Below, piece after piece: positions 11,560 to 22,669 of a stretch of DNA of 64,000 nucleotides. The stretch is from assembly GCA_021234155.1 (NCBI GenBank), contig JAJEKV010000016.1, positions 18,040,698 through 18,104,697 of the forward strand, in the 5' to 3' direction. How positions within the stretch are numbered: position 1 is the stretch's first letter; each line of letters begins with the position of its first letter. A model generated the notes under the pieces. That model was not told the DNA's origin. It did not search any database and saw only the letters and a program-made list of their open reading frames with translations. Both the position numbers and the translations under genes were made by a program. The DNA comes from Isoetes taiwanensis (lineage: Eukaryota; Streptophyta; Lycopodiopsida; Isoetales; Isoetaceae).

Positions 11560-13020
11560 AAGAGGCGGCCAGCCCGAGCTTGCCCGGCCTCGTCCCACAC
11601 CACCTCTCCCAACCACACCACCTCGTCCAACTCCACTCACTGCACCACGGAGTCCTCTCGCCTGTGACCTCGTGGAACCAAGGAAGCCCGAGCCCCTCGT
11701 GATCAACACTGCAACCCCTACCACATCACAAGCACCAGCAGGGACTAGCGGGATCATCCAGTGGTCAAATGGTAGCACAATAGATGGAAACATCCGGCAA
11801 TCTCGAGTCATTCAAAAGCTTCAATCGGAAAAAGAAATGCCGGGGGACCACTACGCCTGGAAGAGAAGTGGGCACAGGCTGCAAAGCAGGCAGAGCAACA
11901 CAGATCTTGGGGACCTGCACAATAGAATGAGCCAAATATACACCCAGGCCATTGGCCATAGAAACCAAGAAATCAGGCACCATCGGTCGGGAGGAAGATC
12001 CCGAATCTGGAACCAACACGGGATTTTAACCGCTTTGTCAAAGAACTGGTGGACATTGCTGGAGTATAATACTGATACAACACATATGAATCACCCAACG
12101 TATCCACCCCCCGACTAACCAATTACCGCACAGAAGACTCAGCCTCAAACATGATTAGGAAGAAATTATTTGGTAAGAATTTGAGAGGATCGATACAGGG
12201 CAAACCAATCCGCCTCGGATGTCCAAATAGCCAAGAGCTAAACCTCCTCGTGTCCAATATGTAACCCGTGAAATAGCCCAACACTGCAAATGAAACTAGA
12301 TTCTCAATGGTCTGAACATGCCTGGTATGATCAATATCTATCCATGGAGTCTCTGGAAGAGCTGCCTGCAAGTCAACAGAGTGATGATCCTCCACAAACT
12401 TTAGAGCTTCTTGAACACGCGGTTCTACACTCAGCCTTGCGCTTAATCCAATCTGAAAACCCCGCCGAAAGATGCGAGCAACAAGGTTTGCTCGCCCGGT
12501 AGGGCGGAGGATTTGGGGCTGCCGCCCGGCACCCCGAGAGGTATCCAGAGGCACCCCTGGGAGACACATCGCCTACATGCACCCTAGAAGAGGGCGATCA
12601 CCAGCAAGTGATTCCTTCCCAAGCACGAGGGCAGAGGGCATCACATATCCAGTTTCAAAGGGGCATGCTTGATGGAATCAAGACCGAGTCTCAAAACACA
12701 ATCTACTTGGGTCTCCGAATTATATTGAGAGGAAGAGCAATCCACATACCTCTCAACCAAGGGGATTCCAAGAGCTCCCTCATCTCGCCACCAATTGCAT
12801 GCCACTTCCTACCAGCGCCTCTTCATGCATCTTTGAGACCCACGCCCTTCCCCTTTCTTGGAGGATTCTTTCTCCTCGCCATCTCCCTTGGCTTCAGCCC
12901 CAAGCCATGAGGCTCAATCGAGCCCCCATCAGCCTGTCTGGCAGGAGCCATGTCATCCGGACCAGTCCGGAAATCAGCTGTTTGCAGCAACAAATCACAT
13001 GCAAAACAGCTGATGCTATA
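11560..13020 (-). pseudogene. LINE ORF1 relic (gag-like)
   Basis: Plant L1 ORF1 proteins bind the element RNA and often carry a DUF4283-like region. A minus-strand frame at 12123-12569 ends with ...NNFFLIMFEAESSVR after ENLVSFAVLGYFTGY, which fits that region by pattern. A likely N-terminus lies near 12950 (MAPARQADGG...), followed by a basic stretch KPREMARRKNPPRKGKG. The frames are interrupted, and the 11557-12019 part is proline/glycine-rich in all frames. Assignment rests on position upstream of ORF2 and on the pattern match. Confidence 0.6.
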
Positions 13021-13564
13021 CACCGCTGGAAAGAGCTCAGAGCAAGCTTTCCAATCCCGCCACTGTTCATTCAGTATTGAATATATTACTGTAGCATATT
13101 AGACTTAGGAATTTCGATAGCCCAAGCACAATCCGATCACTTGTTCGGCACAGCAATTTCTCCAGATTAATGCTACAACAATGCTTCTTACGTTTTTCAT
13201 AACAGATCCGGCCGATCAGCCAGACCTTTCTCCGTTGCCGAGATTATCCGGCTGCCTTGTCTTCACCTCATTCGACCGTTTTGGATATGCCATATATGGT
13301 CGTCTATTTCCAATATTGAACCTTAGCTCCAAATAAACATATTAACTAGAACACCTTTGGTTTTTAACTTAAACCTTCAGCTTTGTCTTCAACTAAACTT
13401 GACTTCAACTTTAGGCATAAGCAACCTAGGTCTCAACATTGGCTAGACCCGTATCTCTCCTTGATCTCAATGCACCTAACTTTGCTCAGGCCTTTTTGTG
13501 AACTGTGTGATTGATTCACATGTACGGACTAACTGTCAAGTCCAGATAAGAAATATTACATGAT

Positions 13565-15200
13565 CAAATCCTTTCATTCTCCCCTTCATGTAATATTTCC
13601 TGATTGCAGCATTTCAGCATGTTCCTCAACTCTTCAAATCTGCTTCCTGGCAATGCTTTAGTTAATAAATCAGCCAATTGATCCTTTGTACTGATGTATG
13701 TCAATTGTAGGAGTTTTTTCTCAACTACATCTCAAATAAAGTGAACTTCCATTTCTATGTGTTTAGATCTTTCATGCATAACAGGGTTCTTTGTCATAGC
13801 TATGCAGCTGGTGCTGTCACAATACATGACAGTAGGATGTGACTGATCAAACCCAAGCTCACTTATAAGCCTCCTTTCCCAAAATATTTCTTTTGCTGCC
13901 AATGAGGCAGAATTGTATTCTGCTTCTGCACTTGAAAGTGCTATACTACTTTGTTTTTTTTTTATTTCCAAGCAACTGGTGCTCCTCCCAAAAAGGTTAC
14001 ATATCCAGATGTAGATTTCCTTTGATCAAGATCCCCTCCCCAATCAGCATCACAGTATGCCTTTAAATTCAAATCACATGAGTTGTACATAATGCCATAA
14101 TACATTGTACCTTTTAGATACCTGAGAATTCTCTTTGCTGCCATCCAATGAACTCGTCCAGGATTGTGATTGTACCTGCTAAGCAAATTAACTGCAAAGG
14201 CAATGTCTGGTCTTGTACAATTAGCTACATATGACAAGCATCCAATAAGAGATCTGTATGGTATTTTTTCCATTTGTCTTTGCTCTTTAGGAGTTTGTGG
14301 TCCAGATAACATTGATATTTTATGGCCTGGTACTATTGGAGTATTTGCTGCATTACAGTTCTGCATTTCAAATCTTTCCAGCATATTTTGAATGTGCACT
14401 TGTTGACATAATGCCAAAAGTTTGCTGTTCCTGTCTCTGAAAACTTCTATGCCCAGAAATCTCTTGAGTTCACCAAGGTCAGTCATTTGAAATCTATGGC
14501 TGAGAATTTCTTTGCACTTAATTAGTGTTTGAACTCCATTTGCCACCATAATATTGTCATCAACGTACAAAGCAATAATGCACCACTCCTCTCCATTTTT
14601 GAACCTATATAAATTACCATCATGATTTAACTTTTCAAACCCTTGTTGTTTTAAGAAATTGTTCATGCACTTGTACCATTCCCTTGGAGATTGCTTCAGC
14701 CCGTATACCGCCCTCTTTAATTTCCAAACCTTTTCTTTTCCTTCCTCATAGCCTGGAGATTGTTTTAAGTAAACTTCTTCTTCCAATTCAGCATTTAGAA
14801 ATGCAGTATTGACGTCCATATGATGGATTTCTAGATCACAAGAGTTTGCAATAGCAAGCAAAATTCTCAAACTATTTATTTTCACCAGAGGAGAGAATGT
14901 TTCATCAAAATCCCTTCCCTTTTTCTGAGAGAAACCCTGGGCTACCAATCTTGCCTTGTACTTTGTTGGTTTTCCATCAGCTCCTACTTTAATCCTGAAA
15001 ATCCATTTGTTCCCTATGATATTCTTATCCTTTGGTTTATCAACCAGCTCATAGGTTCCAGTCCTCTTGAAAGCATTCATTTCTTCCTCCATAGCTTTAA
15101 GCCATTGTTTGGAGTTTTTGCCACTAACAGCTTCACTATAGTTTCTTGGAAGATCACAATTTTCCAAAACCAAAATGTCAAAGATGTTCTCAACTTCACC
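13565..15200 (-). pseudogene. Copia A pol: reverse transcriptase and RNase H
   Basis: The RT copies the element RNA in virus-like particles and RNase H removes the template. The frame at 13962-15173 begins with the EAVSGKNSKQWLKAMEEEM segment and carries FDETFSPLVK, MDVNTAFLNAELEEEVYLKQ, the catalytic ALYVDDNIMVA near 14545-14575, TDLGELKRFLGIEV and YLKGT. It ends APVAWK-stop. RNase H continues in another frame (13732-13971: SSIALSSAEAEYNS, then DSTSCIAM and KHIEMEVHFI). The break falls in a 10-A run following an in-place T (about 13953-13963). The sister copy A' has nine A at the same place and is also broken. Otherwise the family is intact here. Confidence 0.93.
13571..13588 (-). promoter_or_regulatory. 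Polypurine tract of copia A
   Basis: On the minus strand GAAGGGGAGAATGAAAGG directly precedes the LTR start TGATCATG. This is the plus-strand DNA priming site during reverse transcription. An identical tract precedes the LTR at 33127 for A'. Confidence 0.85.
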
Positions 15201-16370
15201 TTCATGAGCTGAAGTCGTCTGCTCCTTCCTAGTTCATTTCTTCCATGCAATTCTACAATTGCTTGATTCTCATCCCTTAGTATTTGAGCTTCTGTTCTTC
15301 TAGTTTTTGTTTTTTTCTGTTCTACATGCATATTGTCTTCTCCTCTCTCATTTTGTGGAGTAGTGTCCTCTGCCAACTTGCTCGAGATCTCTTCTTCACT
15401 CCCTGATACATTTTGTATTAGATCATCTTCATTTCCTTCAGTTATACTATCATCATCAAAATCCCTGGTCATAATTTTGCTTTCTGACTGTTCTACCACT
15501 TTTGTATTTTCTGCAGGTTTCTCTCTGATTTCTCCATCTTGTGTGTCTTCAACCTGATCTGTCATATTGACATTTTGAAGCTTCCTATAGAATTTGACCT
15601 CATCAAACACCACATCCCTGCTTACAATTATTTTTCTATGGACTGGATCATAAAGTCTGTATGCTTTGGATTGTGTATCATATCCCACTAAATATGTGAC
15701 ATAGGCTCTGTCATCCAATTTCTTTCTTAGCTGCTCTGGCACATAAGCAAAAGCCAAACACCCATATGCTTTTAGATGATCATAGCATGGTATTTTCCCT
15801 GACCAAAGCATTTCTGGTACAGTTCCCTTTGTGCTAACTGAAGGCAAGATGTTTTGAACATACACAGCGGTTTGTAAGGCTTCATGCCAAATATAATTTG
15901 GAAGTCCAGAATATTTCAACATGGATCTTACAGCATTTAGCAGAGTCCTATTTTTCCTTTCAGCCACCCCATTTTGTTGAGGTGAATATCTACATGTTAA
16001 TTGTCTTTTGATTCCCCTTTTTTCACAAAACCGTTTAAATTCATAAGACAGATACTCACCTCCTCTATCCGACCTTATGCATTTGACTCTTCTTCCAGTT
16101 TCAAGCTCCACATCAGCAACAAATTTCTTCAATGCACTATAAGCCTGATCCTTTGTTTTGAGGCAGTAACTTTTTGTTTTCCTACTGAAATCGTCTATAA
16201 AAGTCATAAAATATCTATCTCCTGCCAAGCTTGTTACATTAATGGGGCCACATAAGTCAGTATGCACTAAATCCAAAATCCCTTTTGCTCTTTTCTGTGA
16301 TCTCTTAAATGGTAGTCTGGTTTGTTTGCCAAGAATGCATCTTGCACACAACATATTCCCATTGTCTCCT
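15077..16370 (-). pseudogene. Copia A pol: integrase
   Basis: Integrase joins cDNA to the host chromosome. The frame 15077-16354 starts within the zinc-binding pre-integrase region (MLCARCILGKQ), then VHTDLCGPINV (first Asp), CIRSDRGGEYLS (second Asp) and SPQQNGVAERKNRTL (Glu), so the catalytic triad is present. The C-terminal part holds the GYLA/YGCLAFAYVPEQLRKKLDDR region and an acidic, Lys/Glu-rich linker (about 15300-15580). Two frame breaks isolate it: a 7-T run at 16391-16397 separates it from protease, and a one-base shift near 15200-15225 separates it from RT. Both look like single-base indels. Confidence 0.92.
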
Positions 16371-17103
16371 TCATTTGCTGTTATGAGTCCTTTTTTTAAG
16401 TAAAATCTCTATGTTTGCTGAATTAGTGTGGCACATCCTGTTATGCCAAGTTCTGAAGGATGGAGTTTCAACAATATTTAACCTGGGAATGTGCTTACAA
16501 TCAAGACCAAAAAGATTTCCCACTCTTTTACCAATAAACTTGATATTATTTCCCAAAAACACTTTACATTCCAACTTTTCAAACAAAACTTTATATCCTA
16601 AATCAACAAGCTGACAAACTGATATTAGGTTTCTCACTAACCCTGGAACACATAATACATCCTTCAGTTCTATAGCCTTTCCTTCTAAATCAAATAACTC
16701 CAATATTCCTGTATCTTCAATCTTCTGTATGGCTCCATCTCCCAGTTGAACATGGCCAGCTTCCTTCTTTTTGCACTCTTTCAACAAAGTTTGATCATAG
16801 GTCACGGTTTTCTCAGCTCCTGAATCTATGATTAACATTTTGTTATCCTTACTTTGCAATTCATTTGAAATATTCAAAGCAAATTCACTTCTTACCTCAG
16901 CAGTGTCATCTTCTTCCTCTTCGTCATTTGATTCTTTGATCACATTTACAGATGGCCTGCCCCTGTGACCAGCTCTTCCTCTGGAGTAATTTCCCCTTGA
17001 GTTTGCAGACCTTCCTCTGCCTCTCCCTCTTCCTACAGTCCCTCTTGGACTTGGACAATTGGCAGCTACATGCCCCTTTCCATCACAATTGAAGCACTTT
17101 ATG
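16371..17103 (-). pseudogene. Copia A gag 3' part, protease and pre-integrase region
   Basis: This is the C-terminal half of gag followed by protease. A CCHC knuckle (CFNCDGKGHVAANC) near 17055-17098 precedes a Gly/Arg-rich basic segment. The aspartic protease site reads MLIIDSGAEKTVTYD near 16800-16840, and the pre-integrase motif WHNRMCH lies near 16415-16440. The upstream end at 17103 is the copia B insertion point. The first knuckle of the same gag lies at about 31160-31215 on the far side of B, and the reading frame agrees across the gap once one ATCTT copy is removed. Confidence 0.9.
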
Positions 17104-17108
17104 ATCTT
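17104..17108. repeat. Copia B target-site duplication ATCTT (partner 31147-31151)
   Basis: ATCTT lies directly outside both LTR ends of copia B, the 5 bp expected for a copia integrase. Confidence 0.92.
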
Positions 17109-17732
17109 TGTAGAAATTGTTCCAGAAATAGTCAGTATAACAATAGCTTTATTCACCAAATTTGCTAGACAACTTTATAAACAAGGCTTATAAAAGCTTA
17201 GATTCATGGAGCCAAAATATGGTCACTCATCCATAAACCTTTTACAAAAAACTACAACTCCTGCGCTCAGCTCTCGACCTGTAAGCCCCCTTGTCTATCC
17301 ATTCCTCCAGTATTTATCTCCATATTTACCTTCCAATTCGGGTGCATCCACTTGTCAAATTGTGCATCCCCTTCATATAGAAAGTTCTCCAACTTGCCTA
17401 AAAATCGGGGAGTAGATAGACTTGCCTTCCTTAAAATTAGCCCTAGTTGACTTTGACTTTGATTGGTCAACACAAACCCTAAGTGGCTGGGCGGGGGTGT
17501 CGTGTGTTTCTAGCGAGCCCAAAGAACACCCCGTGGGGGTGCCCGCCACTTTGACTTTGACCGCCACCTTTGACTTTGACTTTGACCCATCGCCCTTTGC
17601 TTCTCATAGGTCTTTCCAAAGCTTTGTATAACATGACACCATTTAACATGTCATCAGTCTAATCATCATCACTTTGCTTCTCATAGATTAGAATAGAATA
17701 TCACTCACAATTATTACATGACAACTACAACA
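17109..17732 (-). repeat. 3' LTR of copia B
   Basis: On the minus strand it reads TGTTGTAGTTGTC... to ...AATTTCTACA and follows a GAAGGGGAA polypurine tract. The first ~290 bp on the plus strand match 30522-30811 with no difference I can see, while about 17405-17665 differs at many positions from 30818-31090. A TATA-like TTTATAAG lies near 17180-17195 on the minus strand. Confidence 0.92.
17446..17587. promoter_or_regulatory. Cluster of TTGAC W-box cores in copia B LTR (U3)
   Basis: Repeats of TTTGACTTTGAC occur at about 17446-17470, 17551-17565 and 17570-17587, with a TTGGTCAAC nearby. TTGAC is the core of the W-box bound by WRKY factors. The cluster sits in the U3 part of the LTR, upstream of a TATA-like element, where LTR enhancers normally lie. 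Stress-responsive transcription is an inference; the 5' LTR carries a similar cluster near 30860-31005. Confidence 0.5.
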
Positions 17733-17754
17733 TTCCCCTTCATGTAATAAGCGG

Positions 17755-18505
17755 TTCTCGATTATAATCGGATTATTGTTCTTAACTTGAGAAACCTGCT
17801 GGCTGTAAGTGCCTTGGTGAGAATATCAGCTAATTGTCCATCCGTTGCAACATATATCATTTGTAGCATGTTTTTCTTCACCATGTCTCTAAGAAAGTGG
17901 ACTTCCATTTCAATGTGTTTTGTTCTTTCGTGAAGAAACGGGGTTTTTGACATAGCTATGCAACCGGTATTGTCACAAAGAAATAGCGTAGGATTATTCT
18001 GTGGAGTTTCCAATTCTGCTAAGAGTCTTCTTTCCCAAATCAACTCCTTTGCTACTAAGCAGTTTGATCAGATTCAAATTCTCGCGCCCGATTATGCTAT
18101 GCTAGGCGCTTTTGCACTTCCAGGCCACAAAAAGCCCCACCCAACATGACTAAATAACCCGGTGGATTTTTCTTTTGATCTAAATCTCCTCCCCGAATCA
18201 CAATATGCTTTCGGTTCAAGTTTAGTTTGGATTGTACATAATTCCAACTTCCAAGGAGCCCTTTAAATACCTCAAAATTCTTTTTGCGGCCGGTCCAATG
18301 AGCTACACCAGATTGTTATTATATCCGCTAATAAATTGGCAAAGAAAGGAAATATCTGGCCTTGTACAATTAGCCACATAAGCAAGACAACCAATTAAAG
18401 ATCTGTATGGAGTTTTTTTCATTTGCCTCACCTCCTGAGCAGATTTTGGGCACATATCTTCTGAAATTCTGTGTCCAGGTACTAATGGAGTATCTGCAAC
18501 ATTAC
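17755..18505 (-). pseudogene. Copia B pol 3' end: RNase H and end of RT
   Basis: RNase H reads WERRLLAELE...LCDNTGCIAMSKTP...KHIEMEVHFL and ILTKALTASRF at 17762-18043. The end of RT reads TPYRSLIGCLAYVANCTRPDISF near 18330-18430. Between them the expected GGAPVAWK...ALSSAEAE region (about 18050-18170) is scrambled by substitutions and stops. The RT then breaks at 18505, where transposon X begins, and resumes at 26953. Confidence 0.85.
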
Positions 18506-18509
18506 AATC

Positions 18510-18575
18510 AACACGATTGCAAATTAAACGGGAGTGTTGCATCACTCCCGTTTCAAAGATTCCCTTTAAAAAAAC
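18510..18575 (+). repeat. Left terminal inverted repeat of transposon X (partner about 26866-26948)
   Basis: The left end starts AACACGATTGC and continues AAATTAAACGGGAG. The right end read inward starts AACAAAGTTGC and continues GTATTAAACGGGAG. Both later show CAAAGATTCCCTTT. The left end also contains its own hairpin, AAACGGGAGTG with a 6-nt loop and CACTCCCGTTT, which the right end keeps only partly. Confidence 0.75.
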
Positions 18576-18865
18576 ACCAAGTTTCTAAAATAAGCCTTTT
18601 TTGATAGTTGTTAAGAATTTCTAGAGGTTTGCATTTTTTTTCATGCCATTTTGGCCCATTATTAGACGAAAACTTTGTACTTATGAAACACAAATCATAA
18701 AAATAGCAAAATTTAGGCATAGACTTGAAGAGACCTAAAGCATTACAAAAACAAGCACCCGAATAGAAAGGAAAAAAAAAGTACTATGTTTTTAATAAAT
18801 TGTTGTACATCAATATTGAAGATTCATTGTAATAAATAATGATAATTTTAATATGCGTTAGTCAA

Positions 18866-21800
18866 AGATCTACATCATAGTCCTCCTCATTCTTTTTCTT
18901 TGCTCTCTCGCCATCTCGTCCCTTCCATTCTATCTGCTCCTTTACCGGGGACTTGAGTTTTGTATCCTCCTTGTTCTTCGAATGGTAGCTAAAGCTACTT
19001 TTTAAGCTCGCAAAGGTTGCCTCATCGTCTAGTGAGCTGGAGAATGGAGGTCGATATCTCGAGGACGTTAGTTTAGCATAATCGGATGAAGACTTGGCCC
19101 CCTAACTCCTGATTTTCATCACGGTAAAGTAGGTAAGGCAGCCAGTCTCATCTTCACAAAATGCACACCTCCTTATCAATATCCACGGCTACACGGTTCT
19201 GGCCCTTCTTAAGTGCACATGCGATAGTAGTACCGAACCGAGAAAGCATCAAGTACCCAATCTCGGGGCGAAACATGTCCGTGAGATGGTTGATGAGCTT
19301 TTGTGGTTTCGGTAGTGATTCACAATCCCCGCCTTGTGCACTTGGGTCCTGCAATTTCTGTAAGACTGCTGGAAACTCTAGGACGTTTGAAAAGTTTTGA
19401 CAGGCGGCAGTGTTAAAGTGATCCATGGTCCTCTTCCCATCAAAACTCCAATAAGCTACATGAAGGTACTCTACCTTGCTGAGCAACCTTGGTCCTCCAC
19501 CATGGTAGTTGATGTTCGTTTTGTACCTAGTGAAGCATATAAAGTGATATTAGCAAAAACAAGCAAACACGTCGAAAACCAGAAACAGGAAATACTATTC
19601 CGGAATACACACTACGTTATTAAAGAGAAAAGTAAATGTATTCTGGAATAAGACTTACCAGACAAGGTTTTCATATCCTGCCTGAACTGGAGAACCAAAG
19701 TGATTTTTGAAAGCTGATTCCACCAAGCCAGACTGCATGCTCGAATGGAACGTAACTAAACGCCAATGTTTGGCCGTTGAGATCTGCTTAATTCCTTCAA
19801 TAAAAGCATTGAACTCTGAAAATTTGAAGGGCTGGTCGTCGTATCTGCTGTCTTTAAGCTTAAACCCATATGGAAGATCAGCAATAACCAAAGTAAAGTC
19901 CTGTGGCTTCACCGTTCCGACAAGGTTCGTGCAATCACCATGAATGATTGAATATAAATTGTTTTGATCAAACATGCAGAATCTCTCGTAGTCGGATGGT
20001 TCTGGCTCAACAGTTCTTCTTTCAGCTAACGACCTCTCTTCCCGTGCTGTTCTAACCAAATTCATAAAGCCCTCGGGTAGGTCTTTATTTTTCTTTTTGC
20101 TCTAAGAAAAACAAAACAACAACTGTCAAGAGATCGTTTGTGCGGAGAGAAGGAATTCTAAGTGTAATTACCCAGCCCTCAAAATTTGGTGAATATTGGA
20201 CAATGCGCCGCCGGGATGTGGCAATTGGGTAGAGTTCCTTGCATCTTTCCCATGTGTCGACGGCGTTTAGCTGCTCCATCAAACATGTTTGACATGTTAT
20301 GACGTTTTTTTTGGCAGCAAGGCGTTAAGGAAACAATGAGTTTAAACGAAAGAATGAAGGCAACGTAAAAGAAAAAACAAATACAAGTCAAGCTAATTGT
20401 TGTATTCGAATACAAACCGGTTAACTTGTGATGCTACCTCGAAACAATATGCGAAAAATAGTTCTACTACAGGACAAACACATTGCTTCTCTAAAGGAAC
20501 GCATCGTATTCCGAATACCGCAGGGCCAACATTCGGAGGAGCAATGTGTATTCCGAATACACATGCCTTCCTTCACGGGGTAATGTGTATTCCGAATACA
20601 CAATGCCTTTCTAGAGACAAGCAATGTGTATTCGGAATACACATTGCCCGTTCGTAAAGAAAGGCATGTGTATTCCGAATACACTAGCCACCGCCGATGT
20701 TTTTGGGAATCTAACATGCAATAACTAATGTTTGTGTCAGAAAACTTACTTGTGTAATTCCTTTGACATTTCTTCTAGGCTAAACTCCTTATCAACAACT
20801 TTTTGGAGAAGCTGCTCGAGAAGCTCCGTGTCGGAGAAGCCCCCGCATTTCCGCCAGGGCGGTAATGGTCATTTCTTTTTGGGTACGCCCTCGAGCTTTT
20901 TTTTCTTAGTGTCTCCTTTCCCTTGCTCTTTAACTCCCTCGCCGAACATTGTAAATATCCGGTCCCCGGAGTTCCCAAATCTGTTCAAGAAGATTCATGT
21001 TAAATAGTTGATTTGCTATTATTCGAATACATTTTGTGCTTACCTTGCCATCTCTAAAAGCTAACTGGAACCAGTTGTCGTGGCCAATGAGAGACTGCCT
21101 TTTGTTGGCCTCGTCATATTTCGGCCAGCATTCAATAGCACACGCCTCCTTAAGCTCCAAGGAAAATGCTGGCTTCTTGGTCCTCACCGTATTTTTCCTT
21201 GAATATTACGCACTCCACATTGCATGAACCGGGGATCTTATCGACGAAGCTCATCTTTAGTTTATATTCGTTGTCGATTGTGGGTGTTGGCAACGATTTT
21301 CGCTTTTCATCGGGTAAGACCACGATGCGGCCTTGAGCAAATGCAGAGGACTCGAGAGGTACCTCTGGTTCTTCTTCTCTTTATAAAGTTGCCTTCTTGC
21401 CTTAAAGTCTGGATTGCCTCCCAAGACGTAGTGAGTGTAGGTCTCTGCGTTTTCTCCTCATCATAGTCCCCGGGGTTTTGCACTCTTCCCCGTCCAACAA
21501 GGACAACTATTGGGGCCACATGAGCATTTGGATTGCTCCTTATTCTCGTCTTTCGGGGTTCCTTAAGTGATCGGCATAAATTTTGGCGAACCTGGAAGTG
21601 GCCTTTCACCAGCTTCATTTTTCGGTGGAAGCTTCATTGAAGTGATCGGCAAATAATTACACCTTGCACAAACTTGTGCCGGGTTAATCTCTTCCATCTT
21701 TTCAAATTTGTCTTGTCAACTTTTTTCCTTTATAGCAACACCAGGTGCTTTACCCTTCCCCTTCTTCTTCTTAGGTTCCTCGGAAATATCCTCTCGCCGC

Positions 21801-22260
21801 AATTAAGGCCGCTACGCTTTTTTAGGCTCTTTAGCGACAATTGTGTCCCTTTGGCCGCTTCTTTGGTGGTGGTGGATTTGTGGCCTTTTCGTCGGACCGA
21901 TGGACTCCCATTGTGATGAGGAACTTTCGGGGCTCGGTTGCTCATCCTCTTCCTCCTGCTCGGACTCATTTGTAGGGGAAGTCTTAAGCTCGTTATTAGC
22001 CGAACATAGTTGATGATGGCACCGGCGACCTCTTTAACGATGTAGTGAGCAACATACTTGTCTGAAGGGCGAGGATTTACTTTTCGCCACTCTAAAATAG
22101 GATTCATCAACATGAATAAAGCCTTGGGATGTCCGAAAAGACAGTCTCCCTCATTGGCCGGGACTCCCCTACTTCACTTCACTCCGGACCGGATGGTGCC
22201 CATGCAAACAAATTCCCTCTCATCGCACCTTTTGCTCCAAAGACTGGCGTACATGTAGGA
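18866..22260 (-). pseudogene. Beta-class DNA amino-methyltransferase gene, intron-containing
   Basis: The product would transfer methyl from S-adenosylmethionine to an amino group of adenine (or cytosine) in DNA. The exon at 19659-20101 encodes IIHGDCTNLV and ADLPYGF, a (D/N/S)PP(Y/F)-type motif IV with Leu for the first Pro. After a GT-AG intron (19527-19658) the next exon gives an NYHGGGPR segment, KPQKLINHLTDMF (motif X-like), FGTT with ACALKKGQNRVAVDIDKEV (SAM-binding motif I, shortened), then CILCEDETGC and a basic tail ending near 18866. Order IV before I marks the beta class. Other introns are 20102-20171 (phase 0), about 20290-20749 and 20981-21043. Upstream exons (about 20750-22260) encode acidic, Lys-rich and Cys-rich pieces (CSCGPNSCPC; ECLFGHP-like DCLFGHPKALFML) that I cannot name. 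A stop near 19110 and frameshifts near 21190 and 21850 suggest decay. Confidence 0.7.
20399..20690. repeat. Intronic array of GTATTC/GAATAC dyads, block 1
   Basis: Dyads of the form (T)GTGTATTCCGAATACAC(A) occur at about 20500, 20545, 20586, 20627 and 20668, spaced roughly 40 bp. A perfect TTGTATTCGAATACAA lies at 20399-20414. Spacers carry short CCTTCC or GAAAGG pieces. The block lies in the intron between the donor at 20749 and the exon near 20290. Single dyads also lie in the introns at 19527-19658 and 20981-21043. Confidence 0.85.
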
Positions 22261-22669
22261 AAGTAAGTGTCTTTGTACTTTCCAGAAGTACCCTTTGTAA
22301 AAAACCATTGAGTTTGAAAGTTTTTAAGTAGATGGCGGTAGCGCAGATGTCTCCTCAACCCTTCTCGTGGGTGCGGTTTTTAGTTGGGATTTTAACGGTT
22401 CTCTTGTGTTGTTTCTTCTTTGCCTTCTTATGCAGGCAAATTGTGTGTAAACACGATCTTGTTAGAGAAAGCAAAGGCAAAAACTATTCCGAATACAAAA
22501 TGTCTTGCGAAAAGGAAAAAACAAGGGCAAAAAGAGGACCAAAATGCCAAAACAACACTGCAATCTTGACAAAAAAACAGGTCTAAACAAGTTTTAAAAA
22601 AGCGTAAAAAACACCTAAAGTCACTACAAAATCACGGAAAAACAAACTTACAAAACAAAGAACGAATCG

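Larger units (their letters stand above)
7231..13060 (-). mobile_element. Near full-length L1-type LINE inserted in LTR A
   Basis: A 5,830-bp insertion starts on the plus strand with a T-run (the poly(A) tail read backwards) and is bounded by the 18-bp duplication CACTGTTCATTCAGTATT at 7213-7230 and 13061-13078. The empty site is visible in the sister LTR near 32622-32641. Minus-strand order is ORF1, endonuclease, reverse transcriptase and C-terminal zinc knuckle, the usual plant L1 plan, and the length is close to a complete plant L1. It is visibly more GC-rich than its neighbours. All reading frames are broken. Confidence 0.93.
7053..13566 (-). repeat. 3' LTR of copia A, split by the LINE
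   Basis: LTR segments 7053-7230 and 13079-13566 join to 666 bp, the same length as the uninterrupted copy at 32462-33127. Read on the minus strand it starts TGATCATGTAATATTTC and ends AAATTCCTTCA (TG...CA). The split point is marked by the LINE's 18-bp target duplication. Confidence 0.92.
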
